From: Peribacillus deserti | GTDB lineage: Bacteria > Bacillota > Bacilli > Bacillales > DSM-1321 | DNA length: 64,000 nucleotides | Assembly (NCBI RefSeq): GCF_002863585.1 | Contig: NZ_PGUY01000063.1 | Coordinates: 28,796-92,795 of the forward strand | Reading direction: 5' to 3' | In this document: positions 35,523 to 44,496 of the stretch, piece after piece | Numbering within the stretch: the stretch's first letter is position 1 | Layout: every line of letters begins with the position of its first letter | Notes under the pieces: generated by a model | Databases searched by the model: none | Seen by the model: the letters and a program-made list of their open reading frames with translations, nothing else | Told to the model about the DNA's origin: nothing | Position numbers and translations under genes: made by a program

Positions 35523-36911
35523 TTACTTCTGGTTTTCTAATAAGGATTCATAGACAGCCGTAACCACACTGCCATACTGTCCGGTATTGAATAAGTCACC
35601 CTCTGACCTATTTGGATTCTCCTTATTATTGATCAGTGGTGAATGCTTTTTATTTGTCAGTAACACAATTCCAAGATTCTTTTCCCTGTCAATGACTGTA
35701 ACGGTACCGGTCCAGCCAGTGTGGCCCACTACATTCCGGCTGGCATACGGACCGAACATCCACTCCATGGATTCATTGCCATTTCTTCTCCAGCCTAAGC
35801 CGTAGGTGGGATTCATATCGGACGGTGCCACGAATTGATCGATTACATCTTTATCAAACAATTTGACCCTTCCATATCCGCCATTATTGAGCATAACCTG
35901 CAGGAGGACAGCTAGGTCTTCAGTATTTGAAAAGAGCCCGGCATGCCCTGATATGCCATTCATTGCATAATAAGCCTTTTCATCATGAACCTCACCCTGA
36001 AGCGTATAAGTTCTTATATTCGGGAAGCGGATGACGCCATCCCTGGTATTGCCCATTAACTCGGTAGCAGCAAAATCTTTGGCCTTAAAACCATGCTGAA
36101 GCGGATTGAAATAGGTATGCTTTAATCCAAGCGGCCTGTAAATTTCTTTTTCTACATACCGATCGAGCCTTTCTCCCGTTATTTTCTCAATAATATAGCC
36201 AAGAAGCATATAATCCACATCACTGTAGACATTTTTGGTACCTGGTTCATATTGCAGAGGTGTCTTGGAAATCATCTTTAAGGTAGTATTTCGGTCCTGA
36301 GAATATAGATCTTTAGCGACAGCTGGATTATGGTACTGTGGATCCGCTGGAAACCCGGCTGAATGGTGAAGGATATCTATGATCCTAAGTTTGTCCTTCC
36401 CCTTGATCACATCGGCCGGCTGGTCCTTGAATTCAGGGATATAATGCTGGACGGTCTGGTTAATATCCAGCTTTCCCTGGCTTACAAGGTGTTGAAGAAC
36501 AAAGTTGACCGAATACATTTTAGTATTGGAGGCTAAATCAAACATGGTATCTTTTTTCAATTTCTGTGGATGTGTAAGCAGCGATAGGCCGTCATATTTT
36601 TTGGCATAGCCGTAGGCGGTGTTTTTCACTATTTTCCCGTCCTTAATAATAAGGAGGACGGCTCCAGGAAAACCTTGATCGACTTCTTCTTGAATCATTG
36701 CATCTACTTTTTGCAGCTTTGCTGAAGAAAAACCAGCTTCTTCAGGAGCCTTCACCTTTTTTAAAACAGGATATTGGGAAGGCTTCTTTTCATTGTATGA
36801 AGACTTGTGTGATGCTGCTTGACTTGTGCCTGCTAACGCAGCAGGCGTCCCGGCAGCGAGCAGCGATACGGTTAATAATGAGGTTACAGTACCATTTGCT
36901 AATCTTTTCAT
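35523..36911 (-). CDS. Secreted serine hydrolase, class C beta-lactamase/PBP4*-like (YbbE type)
   Basis: A 462-aa protein with a signal peptide ending near AALAGTSQAA (about residue 33). The penicillin-recognising motifs are SNTK (SxxK, catalytic Ser about residue 128), YSD (YxN equivalent, about 219) and HTGWTG (KTG equivalent, about 410). The beta-lactamase-fold core reads PGAVLLIIKDGKIV. The length and HTG box match the Bacillus YbbE group of cell-wall-related hydrolases rather than true beta-lactamases. It is convergent with the NlpC/P60 gene and not part of an operon. Confidence 0.88.
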   Translation of the reverse strand: MKRLANGTVTSLLTVSLLAAGTPAALAGTSQAASHKSSYNEKKPSQYPVLKKVKAPEEAGFSSAKLQKVDAMIQEEVDQGFPGAVLLIIKDGKIVKNTAYGYAKKYDGLSLLTHPQKLKKDTMFDLASNTKMYSVNFVLQHLVSQGKLDINQTVQHYIPEFKDQPADVIKGKDKLRIIDILHHSAGFPADPQYHNPAVAKDLYSQDRNTTLKMISKTPLQYEPGTKNVYSDVDYMLLGYIIEKITGERLDRYVEKEIYRPLGLKHTYFNPLQHGFKAKDFAATELMGNTRDGVIRFPNIRTYTLQGEVHDEKAYYAMNGISGHAGLFSNTEDLAVLLQVMLNNGGYGRVKLFDKDVIDQFVAPSDMNPTYGLGWRRNGNESMEWMFGPYASRNVVGHTGWTGTVTVIDREKNLGIVLLTNKKHSPLINNKENPNRSEGDLFNTGQYGSVVTAVYESLLENQK

Positions 36912-37112
36912 ATCTCTTCCTCCTCTAACAATTAATGATTAGAAAGCTATTAAAATAGCGAAATCCTTTAAGGGGTTACAGAACAAACTATGAAGCATCA
37001 TGTACTAAAGCTAAAGGCTCTTATATGTTCTATTAATATAAAAATACCGTTTTCTAAAAATTCTGCAAAATGCCATATCTCCTATTCCAATAAGGGCCTT
37101 AATTCCTACTAA

Positions 37113-37139
37113 TAAAAAAAACCCCTGATTACACAGGAG
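37113..37139 (-). terminator. Terminator of kynA-kynB
   Basis: On the minus strand CTCCTG-N6-CAGGGG, then eight T. It lies immediately after the kynB stop. Confidence 0.75.
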
Positions 37140-37148
37140 CAAAGATCA

Positions 37149-37772
37149 TTATTTTTTTCTGATAACGGCTCTGACTGGACTGCCATCTCCCTCCGTAATG
37201 GGCAGAGGAAGTGCTGCTAATTCATACCTGCCTTCCTCTATATCATTTAATAGTAGACCTTCCAAAATATGAATGCCCTTCTCGTTTAACATATGATGGG
37301 CTGCAAGCTCTTTACTGTCCAGCTGGTCGACGGAAGGCAGGTCCAGACCCAGCAGCCGGATGCCATTCTGAGCAAGAAAGTCAGCTGCCTCTGGTTCCAC
37401 ATATGGAATACTTTCTGGGAAAACATTTTTGTCAGTCCAATGGTCTGTACGGATAAGAAGTCTAGACACGCCTTGGAGTGATCTTCCATTCAACTCTTCT
37501 AATCCTATCTTGGTAACGTTAGGGAGGTGAATGACTTCTGCATCCCCGATGTACAGGTTAATATCCAGGTCTATTACTTTTTTCCCCTCGTTATCGAAAT
37601 GAAAAGGAGCATCTATATGTGTGCCGGTATGGGTGCTCATTTCAAGTTTCCCGACATTAACAGACCCGCTCTCTTCATAAGGCCAGGAAACACTATACGA
37701 AAAGGGAGTGTCTCCCGGCCACACAGGCATGCCATTTCTTAGCCGCTGGGATATATCAATCCATTTGTTCAT
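37149..37772 (-). CDS. kynB: Kynurenine formamidase (arylformamidase)
   Basis: A 207-aa metal-dependent hydrolase of the cyclase/KynB family. It converts N-formylkynurenine to kynurenine, step two of tryptophan breakdown. The signature STHTGTHIDAPFHF (about residues 47-60) supplies metal ligands, and DISQRL and LGLDLPSVD are conserved family segments. It lies 16 bp after kynA with GGAGGAG before the ATG, so the two are co-transcribed. kynU is 14 kb away in the same orientation. Confidence 0.94.
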   Translation of the reverse strand: MNKWIDISQRLRNGMPVWPGDTPFSYSVSWPYEESGSVNVGKLEMSTHTGTHIDAPFHFDNEGKKVIDLDINLYIGDAEVIHLPNVTKIGLEELNGRSLQGVSRLLIRTDHWTDKNVFPESIPYVEPEAADFLAQNGIRLLGLDLPSVDQLDSKELAAHHMLNEKGIHILEGLLLNDIEEGRYELAALPLPITEGDGSPVRAVIRKK

Positions 37773-37788
37773 GTGATTCTCCTCCTAA

Positions 37789-38646
37789 TCAAAGCTTGGT
37801 CCTTAAACTCCACAGTTCAGGGAAGAACTGATGATCCAGGACTTTTTTTAAATATGTAACTCCAGAAGAACCTCCTGTCCCCATTTTATGGCCAATGATC
37901 CTTTCAACAGTGGTCATATGATTAAAGCGCCAGATCTGCTGCTGGCTGCCAATATCCACGAGCTTTTCTGCAAGCTCATATAAATCCCAATAACGGTCCA
38001 CATCACGGTATACTTCCATCCATGCCTCTTCAACGCTTTCGTTTGGCTGATAGCCTTGGGACCAGTCTCTTTGAAGGCACTGAGCATCAATTGTAAAACC
38101 ATGTGAGTTCAAAGCCTGAATGGACACATCATACAGGCTCGGCTCCTGAAGGGACTTATTTAATTCAGCAAATAGTGCGGGTTCATGCTTATACACCTGC
38201 AATGCTCTTTCATTTTTATAGCCAAGATTAAATTCTATTAATCTATTTTGATAGGATTGAAAACCCGACGAACTGCCCAGCTTATCACGGAACTCCAAAT
38301 ATTCAGCGGGTGTCAAGGTAGACAAAACACTCCAGGATTGGATAAGCTGCTGCTGAATTCTCGAAACTCTGGCAAGCATCTTAAAAGCGGACTCTAGATC
38401 TTCTCTTTGAATACTTTCCTTAGCTGACTTTAATTCGTGCAATTCCAGCTTCATCCAAAGCTCGCTGACCTGATGAATAATAATAAAAAGCATTTCATCG
38501 TGATGCCCTGAGAGACGCTGCTGGCTGTCTAATATCCGGTCTAATTGAAGATACCCGCCATAAGACAGATTCTTTTGGAAATCTGTTTGAATTCCTTGTT
38601 CCCATACTGTATCTTTAGTTTCAGTTTTCTTATTTGATTCTTTCAC
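37789..38646 (-). CDS. kynA: Tryptophan 2,3-dioxygenase
   Basis: A 285-aa heme dioxygenase that opens the indole ring of L-tryptophan to N-formylkynurenine. Family segments are [14 protein letters not shown], the region [18 protein letters not shown] with the distal His, and the late proximal-ligand segment [20 protein letters not shown]. The GTG at 38646 (MKESNKK) is chosen because GGGGGAAGG stands just before it; an upstream ATG lies ahead of the Shine-Dalgarno. First gene of kynAB. Confidence 0.95.
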   Translation of the reverse strand: MKESNKKTETKDTVWEQGIQTDFQKNLSYGGYLQLDRILDSQQRLSGHHDEMLFIIIHQVSELWMKLELHELKSAKESIQREDLESAFKMLARVSRIQQQLIQSWSVLSTLTPAEYLEFRDKLGSSSGFQSYQNRLIEFNLGYKNERALQVYKHEPALFAELNKSLQEPSLYDVSIQALNSHGFTIDAQCLQRDWSQGYQPNESVEEAWMEVYRDVDRYWDLYELAEKLVDIGSQQQIWRFNHMTTVERIIGHKMGTGGSSGVTYLKKVLDHQFFPELWSLRTKL

Positions 38647-38753
38647 GTACCTTCCCCCCCTTTTATTCAATCGTTAATTTGTATACGCTTTCTATTTTGT
38701 TGGATATAGATTGAATTCGTCAACAATAGATTTTCAGCAGGTCGATATTACAT

Positions 38754-38783
38754 AAAAAAACGAGATTCCAGTTAGAAATCCCG
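38754..38783 (-). terminator. Terminator of the acyl-CoA gene cluster
   Basis: On the minus strand CGGGATTTC-TAACTG-GAATCTCG (with G-U pairs) followed by T7. It lies downstream of the quinone-oxidoreductase gene. Confidence 0.7.
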
Positions 38784-38832
38784 CTCCCATTTTCATTACG
38801 TTATTTATTAACACCCTGCATCTCTATCTGTC

Positions 38833-39807
38833 CTATGGAACTAATATAAGCTTTCCCTTTGTCTTTCTAGACTGCAAAAGGGAATGTACCTTTGCGGCTT
38901 CCTCTAGCGGGAATACCTCACCGATCGTTAAGGTTAATCTGCCTTCAGATAAATAATTGAATAGCTCTTGCATGCTCGTTTTCAATAATTCTGGTTTTCT
39001 CATAATCTGCGGAAGGAAGAAGCCGATTACAGCCTGATTTCGGGCCATAAGCGAAGAGGGATACATCCTGCTTTGCTCTCCGCTCGCTACTCCATAGATG
39101 ACTAGGCGTCCAAATGTGGCGAGACATTTTAGAGTTTTGTTAAACACGTCGCCTCCTGCCATCTCTAGAGCAACGTCGACACCCCTGCCGCCAGTAGCTT
39201 CTAATACCTCTTGTTCCCAGTTTTCTTTTGTATAGTTTACGAGAACATCAGCCCCCATTTCCCTGGCTAAAAGGAGTTTTTGTTCACTGCTGGCTGTAGC
39301 GATTACTTTCCCGGCTCCAAATAGTTTCGCAAGCTGTATGGCAATCGTGCCGACCCCGCCAGCCGCTGCATGTACTAATATGCTTTCTCCATGCTGAAGC
39401 CGGCCCATTGTTTTAATAATGTGGTAAGCACTTAACCCCTGTAATGGCAGAGCCGCTGCCAGATTGAAATCCAGGTGTTCCCCTATGGGAAAGATGGACC
39501 TCTCATCAGCAAGGGCGTATTCAGCATATCCGCCTGATTCAATAAAGCTTACGACCCTCATTCCAGGCGTTACACCCGTTACCTTCTCGCCAACTTCTGT
39601 TACGATTCCCGCTACTTCTGCCCCGGGAATAAAGGGAAGGGGAGTAGGAATCACATACTGCCCTTCCCTTCTTGCTGTGTCGGCATAATTTACTCCCACT
39701 GCCCGGACTTGTATTAATACTTCACGACCTGCTGGAATCGGTTTTTCAAGTTCAACTCTTTGTAAAACCTCCGGGCCGCCATAGGTGTTCAGCTGAATTG
39801 CTTTCAT
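38833..39807 (-). CDS. NADPH:quinone oxidoreductase-type zinc-independent alcohol dehydrogenase family protein
   Basis: A 324-aa MDR-family oxidoreductase. The GroES-like N-terminal domain includes GVNYADTARREGQY and PGAEVAGIVTEVGEKV. The Rossmann motif is HAAAGGVGTIAIQLAKLFGA (about residues 145-164). It lacks the structural zinc Cys cluster, which points to the quinone-reductase/enoyl-reductase subgroup. It follows the enoyl-CoA hydratase by 14 bp and ends the operon, so a role in acyl-CoA handling is likely. AGGAGGT-like GGAGGTATG precedes the start. Confidence 0.85.
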   Translation of the reverse strand: MKAIQLNTYGGPEVLQRVELEKPIPAGREVLIQVRAVGVNYADTARREGQYVIPTPLPFIPGAEVAGIVTEVGEKVTGVTPGMRVVSFIESGGYAEYALADERSIFPIGEHLDFNLAAALPLQGLSAYHIIKTMGRLQHGESILVHAAAGGVGTIAIQLAKLFGAGKVIATASSEQKLLLAREMGADVLVNYTKENWEQEVLEATGGRGVDVALEMAGGDVFNKTLKCLATFGRLVIYGVASGEQSRMYPSSLMARNQAVIGFFLPQIMRKPELLKTSMQELFNYLSEGRLTLTIGEVFPLEEAAKVHSLLQSRKTKGKLILVP

Positions 39808-39821
39808 TTCATACCTCCGAA

Positions 39822-40601
39822 TTATTGACCGGTAAATACCGGTTTTCTTTTTTCTTTAAAAGCCGCAATACCTTCCTGATGGTCGTCTGTTGCCACCATG
39901 AGAGTCTGCGTGATTCTTTCTTGCTCGAGTATGTCTTCAAGCCGTGCGCTTAGCGAATGATCAATCAGCTTTTTCATCATGGCAAATGCTCTTCCTGGGC
40001 CATTCGCAAGTCTCGATGCATACTTTACTACTTCTTCTTCAAGCTTGTGAGAAGGAACAAGCGCATTTACCACTCCTAACTCATACATGCGCTGTGCCGA
40101 TACCGCTTCGCCGCTGAAGAAAAACTGCTTGGCGAGATGCGTGCCGATCAGCCTCGGTAAGAAATAGGATCCTCCGCCGTCTGATATCAGCCCTACCTGA
40201 GAAAAGCTAAGAGCAAACTTGCTATCTTCGGCAGCGAGGATAAGATCACAGGCAAGGGCAAGATTAAAGCCCGCTCCCGCTGCGAAACCATGGACTGCAG
40301 CGATGATTGGTTTTTCCGTTTCTTTAATCGCCAAAATGCACTCATTCAATTTGCCGATATGTTCGTAGACTTCTGCAGGCTCAGCCTGGCCCATAGTCTT
40401 GACATCTCCGCCGGCACTAAAAGAACGGCCGGCTCCTGAAAGAATGATCACTCTTACCTCTGGATCCTTTGAAGCGTCCTTAAGTGTATGGGTTAACCCT
40501 GAAATCATTTCCGCACTGAACGCATTTAAGCTCTCAGGCCTGTTTAATGTAATCTTCATAATCCGATCCGATACATTCACCAATAGATGTCCGCTATTCA
40601 T
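39822..40601 (-). CDS. Enoyl-CoA hydratase/isomerase family protein
   Basis: A 259-aa crotonase-fold enzyme that hydrates 2-enoyl-CoA or carries out related chemistry. The oxyanion-hole segments are SFSAGGDVKTM (about residues 63-73) and GFAAGAGFNLALACD (about 108-122). Residues following, DSKFALSFSQVGLISDGG, include an Asp at the second catalytic position where classical hydratases have Glu. So isomerase (PaaG-like) activity is possible. ATG 40601 is preferred, although the Shine-Dalgarno is weak. It lies between the dead SDR gene and the quinone oxidoreductase. Confidence 0.88.
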   Translation of the reverse strand: MNSGHLLVNVSDRIMKITLNRPESLNAFSAEMISGLTHTLKDASKDPEVRVIILSGAGRSFSAGGDVKTMGQAEPAEVYEHIGKLNECILAIKETEKPIIAAVHGFAAGAGFNLALACDLILAAEDSKFALSFSQVGLISDGGGSYFLPRLIGTHLAKQFFFSGEAVSAQRMYELGVVNALVPSHKLEEEVVKYASRLANGPGRAFAMMKKLIDHSLSARLEDILEQERITQTLMVATDDHQEGIAAFKEKRKPVFTGQ

Positions 40602-40664
40602 AAAAATCACTCGCTTTCAGATATAGTCATACCAGTTAACCATTTTTAAAAAGTAATAATTATA

Positions 40665-40815
40665 GGCTCTTTTCTAAAAAGATTGATGTTTTTTGTAGTT
40701 CTGTGAACCTGCCTCATTGTTAAACAGGTTGATTGGAACGTAAGGTGCGGGACTCCTTGATCCAGCTAGTCCAATCAACCCCCTTGTTCAATAACGACAA
40801 AGTTTGCGAAAACAG
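40665..40815. repeat. Interspersed repeat, copy A
   Basis: Begins GGCTCTTTTCTAAAAAGATT and ends AACGACAAAGTTTGCGAAAACAG. It contains CAGGTTGATTGGAACGTAAGG, nearly identical to the reverse complement of copy D. It lies between two operon genes. Confidence 0.75.
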
Positions 40816-40843
40816 TAATTAAAGATTGACTGTCTGCCGAAGC

Positions 40844-41622
40844 TTATTTAATAAGCCAGCCGCCATCTGCCAGCACATCTGTCCCTGTCATATAAGAGGC
40901 TTCAGGTGAGGCGATAAAAGCTATAATATTTGCAATCTCTTCAGATGTCCCTACCCGGCCTAGGGCTGTATTCCTGGCAATGGCTGCCGCAAATTTTTCG
41001 TTCTGTAGTCCTTCCTCTGTCAGGGGAGTTTCAATAAAGCCAGGGGATACCGAGTTGACGCTTATCCCGAATGCAGACATTCCAAAGCAAGTGACTTTGT
41101 AAAGTTAATTACAGCGGCTTTCGTTGAACTGTTATGGGGAATATGGGCTCCTGCCTGATGTCCCGATAAGGAAGCAATGTTCACGATTGATCGATTCCTT
41201 TTATCCAATATTTCTTTTTTAACACCTGCAGCCATGATCTTACCCAGCTCTTTTGAAACCAGGAATACACTTTTTAAATTCACAGCTTGAACGTCATCCC
41301 AGACTTTTTCGGGAGTTTCTAATATTCTTGTCTGTGCGGATCCTCCGGCATTGTTTACAAGAACATGCAGATCGCCAAAATTACCTTCTACATAGCGGGC
41401 GAGTTCTTGAACAGATGATTCTTTAGTTACGTCTGTCTGAAAAAAATAGGCTGCCTCCCTTCGGCATAGATTGTTAATTTCCCCTGCTGTTCCTTCCAAT
41501 CTGGAAAGAGTTCTGCCGGCTAAGATTACCCGGGCACCTTCCTTAGCAAGACGAACGGCTGCTGCTTTCCCGATTCCGCTCCCGGCTCCGGTAACCACTG
41601 CTATTGCACCGTCAAACCTCAT
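40844..41622 (-). pseudogene. Short-chain dehydrogenase/reductase, inactivated
   Basis: The first part (ATG 41622) has the cofactor motif TGAGSGIG and NNAGG, and runs to ...TKSLALE before going out of frame. The rest (MSAFGISVNSVSPGFIETPL... to 40844) is in the next frame. One base is missing near 41073 (GGAATG where GGAAATG would join the frames). In addition the catalytic YxxxK is NSSTK, a Tyr-to-Asn change (AAC for TAC). Two independent lesions argue for a real pseudogene rather than a sequencing error alone. It sits inside the acyl-CoA operon, between the 591-aa dehydrogenase and repeat copy A. Confidence 0.85.
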
Positions 41623-41637
41623 GAAGATTCTCCTCCT

Positions 41638-43413
41638 TTAACACGAAAATTCACCATGGTCAAATTGACTTTCAGCAATTCTTCGATTGCGAAGAAAACT
41701 ACCTTCAGGAGCCGGGAACCGGGTACACTCGTGAATGATAAGCTTCTGCAGCTGCTTAGCTTTTTCTCCTGCGGTTAATTGTGAAACAAGCGTCCTTGAT
41801 ATGCGCTCCGCTTCCCACATCACGTCGTCCATGAAAGCTTCCGCAAGCATAATCTTGGCAGTCTCTGTATCAGGCCCATTTTTTTCAGCAGCTTTATATG
41901 CCCGGTAAACCGCTGATTCGCCAGCAAAAAGGGCGATGGCTAAATCAGCGAGTCTCATCAATGTTTCCTGTTCATGCAGGATCTCAGCGCCAAAAGCCTC
42001 GTAAGCAAGACCTGCATTTAACAGGAACAAGTTCCGGAGCAGATCGATCTTTTCACGTTCCTTAGACAAAGCTCCAGAGTATGCCGCATCAGGGAATTGA
42101 AGGTCCTGTAAAGCAGCTTCTACTCTCTCTTTAAGATCCAGCTCCCCTTTTTGCGCCTTTCTAAAGAATTGTGTAGGAATGAGGAGCCGATTTATTTCGT
42201 TTGTTCCTTCGAATATCCGATTGATCCTGGAATCACGGTACATTTTTTCAATGCCGTATTCCTTGATGAACCCTGCACCGCCGTGCAGCTGTAAAGTTTC
42301 ATCTATCGTGTAATCGAGAGTTTCTGATCCAAACACTTTGCAGATGGCACACTCCGCTGCAAATTCACTCATGCTTTTTGATATTGTTTTTTGATCATGT
42401 ATGTCATACAAATCGCCGAGAGCTTCCTCTAATAATCCTGCTGTACGGTACTGGACCGATTCTGCGGCATAAATTCTTGCCGCCATTTGTGCTATTTTTT
42501 CTTTGGTGGCCGGAAACTCAGCGATCGATTGTCCGAATTGCTTTCGCTCCCCGGTGTATTGAATTGCCTTTTTAAATCCATGTTTTGCAGCCCCCATACA
42601 GGCAGAACCTAAATTAAAGCGGCCGAGATTTAAGACATTTAGTGCAATCAGGTGTCCTTTTCCGATTTCACCGAGCCGATTTTCTACTGGTATCATGCAG
42701 TCTTCCAGGATGACAGAACGAGTGGAGGAACCTTTGATGCCCATCTTATGTTCTTCCGGTCCCAGTTTCAGGCCGGGGTAGTTCTTTTCAGCGATAAACG
42801 CTGTGAAATGGATGCCATCTACCTTTGCATAAATGATAAATGTATCGGAAAAAACGGCATTTGTTATATAAAGCTTTGTGCCATTCAACAGGTAATGAGT
42901 ACCTTCTTTATTCATGCGCGCGGTGGTTTGCGAGGACAAGGCATCTGACCCTGCATTAGGCTCTGTAAGGCAATAGGCGCCGATAAATTCCCCGGCGGCC
43001 ATTTTAGGCAGGTATTTTTGCTTTTGTTCTTCTGAGCCGAAATAAGTTATCGGCAGGGTGGCGATACACGTGTGATTCGAATGGGCCACACCGTAGCCGC
43101 TTGAAGGGCCGATACTTTCACCTACAATTCCTTTGCTGATCTTATCAAGCCCAAGCCCGCCATACTGTTCGGGTATGCTGTGGGCAAGGAGGCCTAATTC
43201 ACCGGCCTTCCTTAGCTTGCTTACTACTACATCAAAATTCTGATTTTCAATTTCGTCCAGGTAAGGAGATACTTCTTTTTCTACGAACTGCCGGGCTGTT
43301 CTGCCGATCATTTTATGCTCTTCCGTGAAATCCTCTGGAGTAAATATATGAAAGGCATCCGTCTTAGAAACTAGGAAACTGGCACCTCTGTTAATCGTGT
43401 GACTTCGAATCAA
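41638..43413 (-). CDS. Long acyl-CoA dehydrogenase, 591 aa (FadE-like)
   Basis: FAD-dependent enzyme introducing the alpha-beta double bond into acyl-CoA. The conserved ACAD segments AYCLTEPNAGSDA (about residues 145-157), TKLYITNA and GRKQFG-like GERKQFGQSIAEF are visible. The C-terminal RIFEGTNEINRLL contains the catalytic Glu as in VLCAD and FadE. An extra 170-residue C-terminal domain makes the length equal to Bacillus FadE (about 594 aa). TTG start with GGGAGG 8 nt upstream. The 52-bp minisatellite lies between this gene and comB upstream. Confidence 0.9.
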   Translation of the reverse strand: MIRSHTINRGASFLVSKTDAFHIFTPEDFTEEHKMIGRTARQFVEKEVSPYLDEIENQNFDVVVSKLRKAGELGLLAHSIPEQYGGLGLDKISKGIVGESIGPSSGYGVAHSNHTCIATLPITYFGSEEQKQKYLPKMAAGEFIGAYCLTEPNAGSDALSSQTTARMNKEGTHYLLNGTKLYITNAVFSDTFIIYAKVDGIHFTAFIAEKNYPGLKLGPEEHKMGIKGSSTRSVILEDCMIPVENRLGEIGKGHLIALNVLNLGRFNLGSACMGAAKHGFKKAIQYTGERKQFGQSIAEFPATKEKIAQMAARIYAAESVQYRTAGLLEEALGDLYDIHDQKTISKSMSEFAAECAICKVFGSETLDYTIDETLQLHGGAGFIKEYGIEKMYRDSRINRIFEGTNEINRLLIPTQFFRKAQKGELDLKERVEAALQDLQFPDAAYSGALSKEREKIDLLRNLFLLNAGLAYEAFGAEILHEQETLMRLADLAIALFAGESAVYRAYKAAEKNGPDTETAKIMLAEAFMDDVMWEAERISRTLVSQLTAGEKAKQLQKLIIHECTRFPAPEGSFLRNRRIAESQFDHGEFSC

Positions 43414-43464
43414 GAATAAAACCTCCCATTAGTATTTGGAAACAGCGTTTTTGTGCATCACCCC

Positions 43465-43752
43465 TATGAAGGACTTTTCTCTGCCTCTTTTACTGATTTT
43501 TGTCCTTCATTACCCTTATGAAGGACTTTTCTCTGCCTCTTTTACTGATTTTTGTCTTTCATCACCCTTATGAAGGACTTTTCTCTGCCTCTTTTACTGA
43601 TTTTTGTCCTTCATCACCCCTATGAAGGACTTTTCTCTGCCTCTTTTACTGATTTTTGTCCTTCATTAGCCCTATGAAGGACTTTCCTCTACTTCTTTTA
43701 CTGATTTTTGTCCTTCAGCTTTTTCTCTGCCTCCTTTACTGATTTTTGTCCT
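43465..43752. repeat. 52-bp tandem repeat (minisatellite), five units plus a partial sixth
   Basis: Unit starts with TATGAAGGACTTTTCTCTGC at 43465, 43517, 43569, 43621 and 43673, exactly 52 bp apart. A shorter, divergent copy continues to about 43752. Units differ by only a few bases. The array runs into the 3' end of the ComB-like gene, so that gene's last codons derive from the repeat. Confidence 0.95.
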
Positions 43753-44481
43753 TCCATTAATGACCTTTCCTGCTCTAAGCAGGGGCACCACTTTCGATAT
43801 TCCGATTGAAGCAGCCAGCTCTAGATCATCTTTCATCCCATATGCTTCGAGCATTTGTCCAACTCTTGATTGGGATAATATTTCATGCGGTCGTTCCCTA
43901 TTTCCCCTATAGAAGAACAGGGCCGCCTTTGCAGCATCCGTCAATTCTAAGTCATGAGCTCCGTTTTCTTGTAAACAATCAATAAAATGTCCCGCACCAT
44001 AGAAATCCTCTAGACTAAAACCACTGGAATTTCCAGAACATATGACCATAATAACGGAATCTTCTGAGTATTCTTGGCGCACTGTCTCTGCGACTGTGGG
44101 ATTGTTCATCAGGCATGAAAGGTAAACAATGCTGGCGGAAGCTGCTTTCTTCAGTGCAACAGTTCCGTTTGTTGTAGATAATAGTAACGTTTTGCCTTGA
44201 ACAGTCTTTTGTAGAGCAGCTGGGCTGGGATAGGCAAAACCTTCTATCGGCTTTCCATGAAGTTCCCCCGCAATAACAAAGTCCTTTTCAAAACCTGCTG
44301 ATATCTTAAGTGCAGATTCAGGGTTTTCTGCCGGTATTACCGCTGCCGCTCCCTCTGTAAGAACAGCTGTAATAGTGGTGGTCGCCAGCAGGACATCAAA
44401 GACAACTGCGACTTTCCTGCCAGTCGCCAGTTTGCTTTCTTGAATTTCTTCCTTATTGATAAGCAGGTGGAGTTTCATCAT
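43672..44481 (-). CDS. 2-phosphosulfolactate phosphatase family protein (ComB-like)
   Basis: A 269-aa member of the ComB family, whose founding member dephosphorylates 2-phosphosulfolactate in coenzyme M synthesis. In Bacillus the role is unclear, since coenzyme M is not made. Family segments are VVFDVLLATTTITAVL (about 27-42), LSTTNGTVAL and VICSGNSSGFSLEDFYGAG. The last about 25 residues (KGGREKAEGQKSVKEVEESPS) are encoded by two diverged units of the 52-bp repeat read in different frames, so the native C-terminus has been replaced. GAGAGG precedes the start. The gene is inside the acyl-CoA operon, 15 bp after a kinase gene. Confidence 0.85.
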   Translation of the reverse strand: MMKLHLLINKEEIQESKLATGRKVAVVFDVLLATTTITAVLTEGAAAVIPAENPESALKISAGFEKDFVIAGELHGKPIEGFAYPSPAALQKTVQGKTLLLSTTNGTVALKKAASASIVYLSCLMNNPTVAETVRQEYSEDSVIMVICSGNSSGFSLEDFYGAGHFIDCLQENGAHDLELTDAAKAALFFYRGNRERPHEILSQSRVGQMLEAYGMKDDLELAASIGISKVVPLLRAGKVINGRTKISKGGREKAEGQKSVKEVEESPS

Positions 44482-44496
44482 TCAGCCTCTCTTTTT

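Noticed and set aside
38680..38693. cre-like sequence TGTATACGCTTTCT before kynA
   Set aside because: Two mismatches at conserved positions; not enough to claim CcpA control.
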